Origin: JAPPHA01 sp965220985
GTDB taxonomy: Bacteria > Pseudomonadota > Alphaproteobacteria > Rhodobacterales > Rhodobacteraceae
Direction of reading: 5' to 3'
Assembly (NCBI GenBank): GCA_965220985.1
Contig: OZ244854.1
Span: forward strand, 434,001 to 498,000
Length of the DNA stretch: 64,000 nucleotides
The stretch's first letter is position 1, and each line of letters opens with the position of its first letter. The notes beneath the pieces are model-generated. The model did no database searches and was not told where the DNA came from. It saw only the letters and a program-made list of their open reading frames with translations. Shown one piece after another: positions 61,675 to 64,000 of this stretch. Made by a program: the position numbers and the translations under genes.

Positions 61675-62394
61675 TCAAGTGATGCGTGTCACGACTTCAG
61701 TGGATTTGTCGGGCTCCGGCCGAGACGGCTTCGGTTTGAAGGGGTTGGGAAAGGTCACGATCGAATCCATGATCTTACCGCCAGCGGTCATTGCGGTCGT
61801 GTAACCCGGCAACTTTTTCAGCGCTTGCTTCCCTCGCTCGATTCGCATCACGTCCTCGATGCGTCGGTCGAGAAACGCCCAGGTTTCGGCCTGGTCGATC
61901 GAGTCGTCACCAATCCAGAACAGGCTTGTCGAGGTGAGAACCCCGTACAGCAGCATCCTCTTGGTGTACCAGTTGATGTCGTCCGAGCGATCGTTCAGAG
62001 CGTTCCAGACGGCATCGGAGGTTTTCCAGACCGCAACGGCGCCATCGGCAGAGTTGAGCGGGAGAGCAAAGTGGGCAGCGCTCTTTCGCAACACTTCCCT
62101 GTCCGCCAACTCGAGCCGCGTCTTGATGGCTCGAATGACGCGATCGCGGTACCGCATCGCTTCGAGTTCATCGGCCGCCTCCAGCATCTTGCTGGCCATC
62201 TCGCGATCGAGGATTGCCTCATAGGCCAGCGCAAGATCGTGAGAGGTTCGCGGGCAGGCTCTTCGCGCTTCTCCAATATCCAGACCGGCGGCCTTGACGG
62301 CGTTCGTCCACGTTGCATCCCCCCACCCGCTGTATGGAACAAGGGGCAGTGCCGCTTCAAGAAGTCGCTCCGTGACGGGGCTGCTATCGGTCAT
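61675..62394 (-). CDS. coq9: Ubiquinone biosynthesis protein COQ9
   Basis: The 239-residue protein has a TetR-like helical start (RLLEAALPLVPYSGWGDATW) and the COQ9 core: SDAVWNALNDRSDDINWYTK, RMLLYGVLTSTSLFWIGDDS and AETWAFLDRRIEDVMRIERG. COQ9 is a lipid-binding helper that delivers quinone intermediates to Coq7-type hydroxylases and is found in alphaproteobacteria and mitochondria. It is divergent from rpsU, an arrangement common in this class. The last 30 residues are Lys/Pro-rich and unconserved. Confidence 0.9.
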   Translation of the reverse strand: MTDSSPVTERLLEAALPLVPYSGWGDATWTNAVKAAGLDIGEARRACPRTSHDLALAYEAILDREMASKMLEAADELEAMRYRDRVIRAIKTRLELADREVLRKSAAHFALPLNSADGAVAVWKTSDAVWNALNDRSDDINWYTKRMLLYGVLTSTSLFWIGDDSIDQAETWAFLDRRIEDVMRIERGKQALKKLPGYTTAMTAGGKIMDSIVTFPNPFKPKPSRPEPDKSTEVVTRIT

Positions 62395-62829
62395 GGGTCA
62401 AGCCCTTGGATTGGTCGGGTCAATGCCCGACGGTTGGCACATGATGGCACGATGAGACGTGCTCACTGAATCTCAAGGTATGTCAAAGCCCGGCAGTTCG
62501 CAATGCGAGCGCAGCGGCCAATCCGATTGTCACGGCGGTGGCACCGTTTTTTTCGTGATGTCGCACGCAGTTCGGTCCGGCGGGAAGGAGTGCCAAAGGG
62601 CGGCGATCCGTCACGCAACACTTGCTGCCCGTCCGTGCCTTGCCGGCCTGATGGCGATCGCTCGCCTTCGATGGACTCGGCCGCAGAACCAATGTCGGTT
62701 CACACGCGGAATCACCCTGTCGAGAGCGATTTGCTGCGGCATTTTTTCTGGACAGGCATGGGGCGATGAGTTATCAGCCTCTTTTCCGGGATCGGTGTGA
62801 GGTCCCGGCAGCAAGGGATGACGGAATCG
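62395..62829. other. Divergent intergenic region between coq9 and rpsU
   Basis: About 435 bases. A G+C-rich stretch ending in seven T (62533-62553) may be a small terminator-like element, but its stem is very short. No gene or RNA was recognised. Confidence 0.3.
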
Positions 62830-63036
62830 ATGCAGGTACAGGTGCGCGACAACAACGTTGACCAGGCACTTCGCGCTTTGAAAAAGAAGTTGCAGCGCGA
62901 GGGTGTCTTTCGCGAAATGAAGCTTCGGCAGCACTACGAGAAGCCGTCAGAGAAACGCGCGCGCCAGCGAGCCGAAGCGCTTCGTCGCGCTCGCAAACTC
63001 GCGCGAAAGAGAGCGCAACGCGAGGACATGCTCTGA
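62830..63036 (+). CDS. rpsU: 30S ribosomal protein S21
   Basis: The 68-residue protein reads MQVQVRDNNVDQALRALKKK, then REGVFREMKLRQHYEKPSEK and a basic C-terminus ARRARKLARKRAQRE-like (RRARKLARKRAQREDML). It is the standard alphaproteobacterial S21, needed for initiation at structured mRNAs. An upstream in-frame start at 62797 adds 11 unconserved residues. Confidence 0.96.
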   Translation: MQVQVRDNNVDQALRALKKKLQREGVFREMKLRQHYEKPSEKRARQRAEALRRARKLARKRAQREDML

Positions 63037-63307
63037 CCACACGTCCGGCCGGCCCGACTTCCCGCAGACTCACCGCGACATCTGTGGCCGGATCGGCGTG
63101 AACGGGGCGATCGAGCACAATCGACTTTCCAGTTGTCGTTTGGGTAGCCGCTTGTTTCCCTGACAACCCGTCTGCCGTTTCGACGTTCCAAAGTGACCAT
63201 GGTCACGCAGGGATCGTCACTTCAGTTGTCCATTTTCCATTGATCACGACGCAGCGCTGGCTTGATGTTCTGGACATCAAGTGCGTTCCTAACCCAACCG
63301 CTTGGGT
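63037..63307. other. Region between rpsU and the right-edge gene
   Basis: About 270 bases. The composition shifts to less G+C-rich from about 63200. Both flanking genes converge here. No gene or clear terminator was seen. Confidence 0.35.
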
Positions 63308-64000
63308 TCATTGCACCAACCCGTGATACGCATACAAGTCACGACAAAATGAAGGTGGCTTCTGATCTCCAAGCTCCACGATGTCAGGATTGCATACTGC
63401 AATGTACTGAACTGTCTCTGACAGTTGGGGCAATCGTTCACCCGTAAGTATGATAGGTTCTGCAGCCCTGATGCCGGAATCGGCAAAATTTGGGACCAAA
63501 TCGAGATAGATGCCAAGCAACTTCGGTTCCGAAACCGAAAACCAGGCCACATCGAGGTACGCCCCAACACGGCCCCAGTTCACCCCGTATTCGTCATCGT
63601 CACCGGAAACAAAAACCCGCAGATCGCAAAGATTGCTGACCTGAACCTCACCCCAACGGAGGCCAAGGTCTTCACCATGGCCGGTGGCGCCTGCTATCAA
63701 CTCGGCAGTCCTCTTGAATTCCCGCACATCGACAGGATGGCCATCAAAGGTCTGGTGAGCCGAAAAGTCACTATCGTTTCTAATGACTTTGCTGATATGT
63801 TCAGCAGTCATCGCAAAATTCTGTAAATCTTCCAACTCGATCTCGAGGGCCCAAGGGAAGTCTAGTACTTGGCCATCGCCAATAGCAGCAGCGAATTGTT
63901 CCGCCATCGTTGCGAATTTCTGCAAGTCCTCAACCTGCGCCTCGGATCCCCCCCAGATGTCGGCAAACTCGTCACCACCACGCTTTGCAACAGAGATAGC
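63308..64000 (-). CDS. Unrecognised protein with three ~35-residue repeats (runs off the right edge)
   Basis: The frame is open from the window edge to a stop at 63308: at least 230 residues, N-terminus missing. The N-terminal part repeats a motif three times: VEDLQKFATMAEQFAAAIGD, LEDLQNFAMTAEHISKVIRN and VREFKRTAELIAGATGHGED. Each is a helix followed by a less regular stretch containing Trp, Phe or His (DFPWALEIE, HQTFDGHPVD, GLRWGEVQVS). The C-terminal 100 residues (LRVFVSGDDDEYGVNWGRVG, PKLLGIYLDLVPNFADSGIR) are acidic and aromatic. I know no family like it. The base composition is less G+C-rich than the neighbouring genes, which suggests recent acquisition. The TTG at 63925 is only an internal candidate start. 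Confidence 0.6.
   Translation of the reverse strand, partial: AISVAKRGGDEFADIWGGSEAQVEDLQKFATMAEQFAAAIGDGQVLDFPWALEIELEDLQNFAMTAEHISKVIRNDSDFSAHQTFDGHPVDVREFKRTAELIAGATGHGEDLGLRWGEVQVSNLCDLRVFVSGDDDEYGVNWGRVGAYLDVAWFSVSEPKLLGIYLDLVPNFADSGIRAAEPIILTGERLPQLSETVQYIAVCNPDIVELGDQKPPSFCRDLYAYHGLVQ

Noticed and set aside
1..64000. tRNA, rRNA, 4.5S or other structured RNA genes and riboswitches
   Set aside because: No cloverleaf, rRNA stretch or conserved riboswitch core was recognised by eye in the intergenic regions. A covariance-model search would be needed to exclude small RNAs.

Overview
The window reads as a piece of chromosome from a G+C-rich alphaproteobacterium. The evidence is the class-typical gene content: a TrcR/DUF1013 regulator, COQ9 next to ribosomal protein S21, an ALA synthase (C4 haem route), an ATP synthase F0 operon with both b and b' subunits kept apart from F1, and the order ffh - (acetyltransferase, chorismate mutase) - rpsP - rimM - trmD - rplS - rpmE. 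I cannot name a genus. No rRNA, tRNA or CRISPR array was seen.

Left part (1-12.2 kb): the 5' end of polA leaves the window on the minus strand. Next come a GntR-type regulator, an orphan methyltransferase-like protein and a nickel/cobalt-export pair (DUF1007 plus a NicO/RcnA permease). A minus-strand cluster (4.7-11.6 kb) encodes a complete polyamine-type ABC importer, an opine-dehydrogenase-family enzyme and a flavin oxidoreductase, probably for uptake and oxidation of an amine or amino-acid conjugate. A small zinc-finger gene follows.

12.7-23.4 kb is one gene of about 10.7 kb for a secreted protein of about 3,560 residues. It has about 22 Ig-like and 9 fibronectin-III-like modules and a C-terminal autotransporter-like beta-barrel. 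Inside it a ten-module block of about 3 kb is present twice in tandem. Behind it lies a decayed parD-type antitoxin gene.

24-34.8 kb is metabolic: HIT protein, adenosine kinase, endonuclease III, a 2-hydroxyacid dehydrogenase with a MmgE/PrpD protein, an Ada-like repair methyltransferase, and a TRAP importer (dctPQM) followed by a universal stress protein. An OmpA-type lipoprotein comes next.

34.9-43.6 kb: the F0 operon (atpI-atpB-atpE-b'-b). Upstream of it is a complete ISKra4-like insertion sequence with 18/20 terminal repeats and a perfect 8-bp target duplication. Beyond that is a less G+C-rich island holding an AAA ATPase and a subtilase whose catalytic core has been deleted. A DMT-family permease closes this part.

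43.8-63 kb is mostly housekeeping: the SRP/ribosome operon, a D,D-carboxypeptidase with a SPOR domain, clpS, an RsmC-like methyltransferase, four haem genes (hemC, hemE, hemF, hemA), trcR, a quinone oxidoreductase, a class-IV aminotransferase, an MFS exporter, coq9 and rpsU. The right edge cuts an unrecognised gene whose product has three related ~35-residue repeats.

Several genes have well-placed Shine-Dalgarno sequences in front of TTG or GTG, so start sites were chosen by hand. Hairpins lie between the binding-protein genes and the permease genes of both importer operons, and after atpE.
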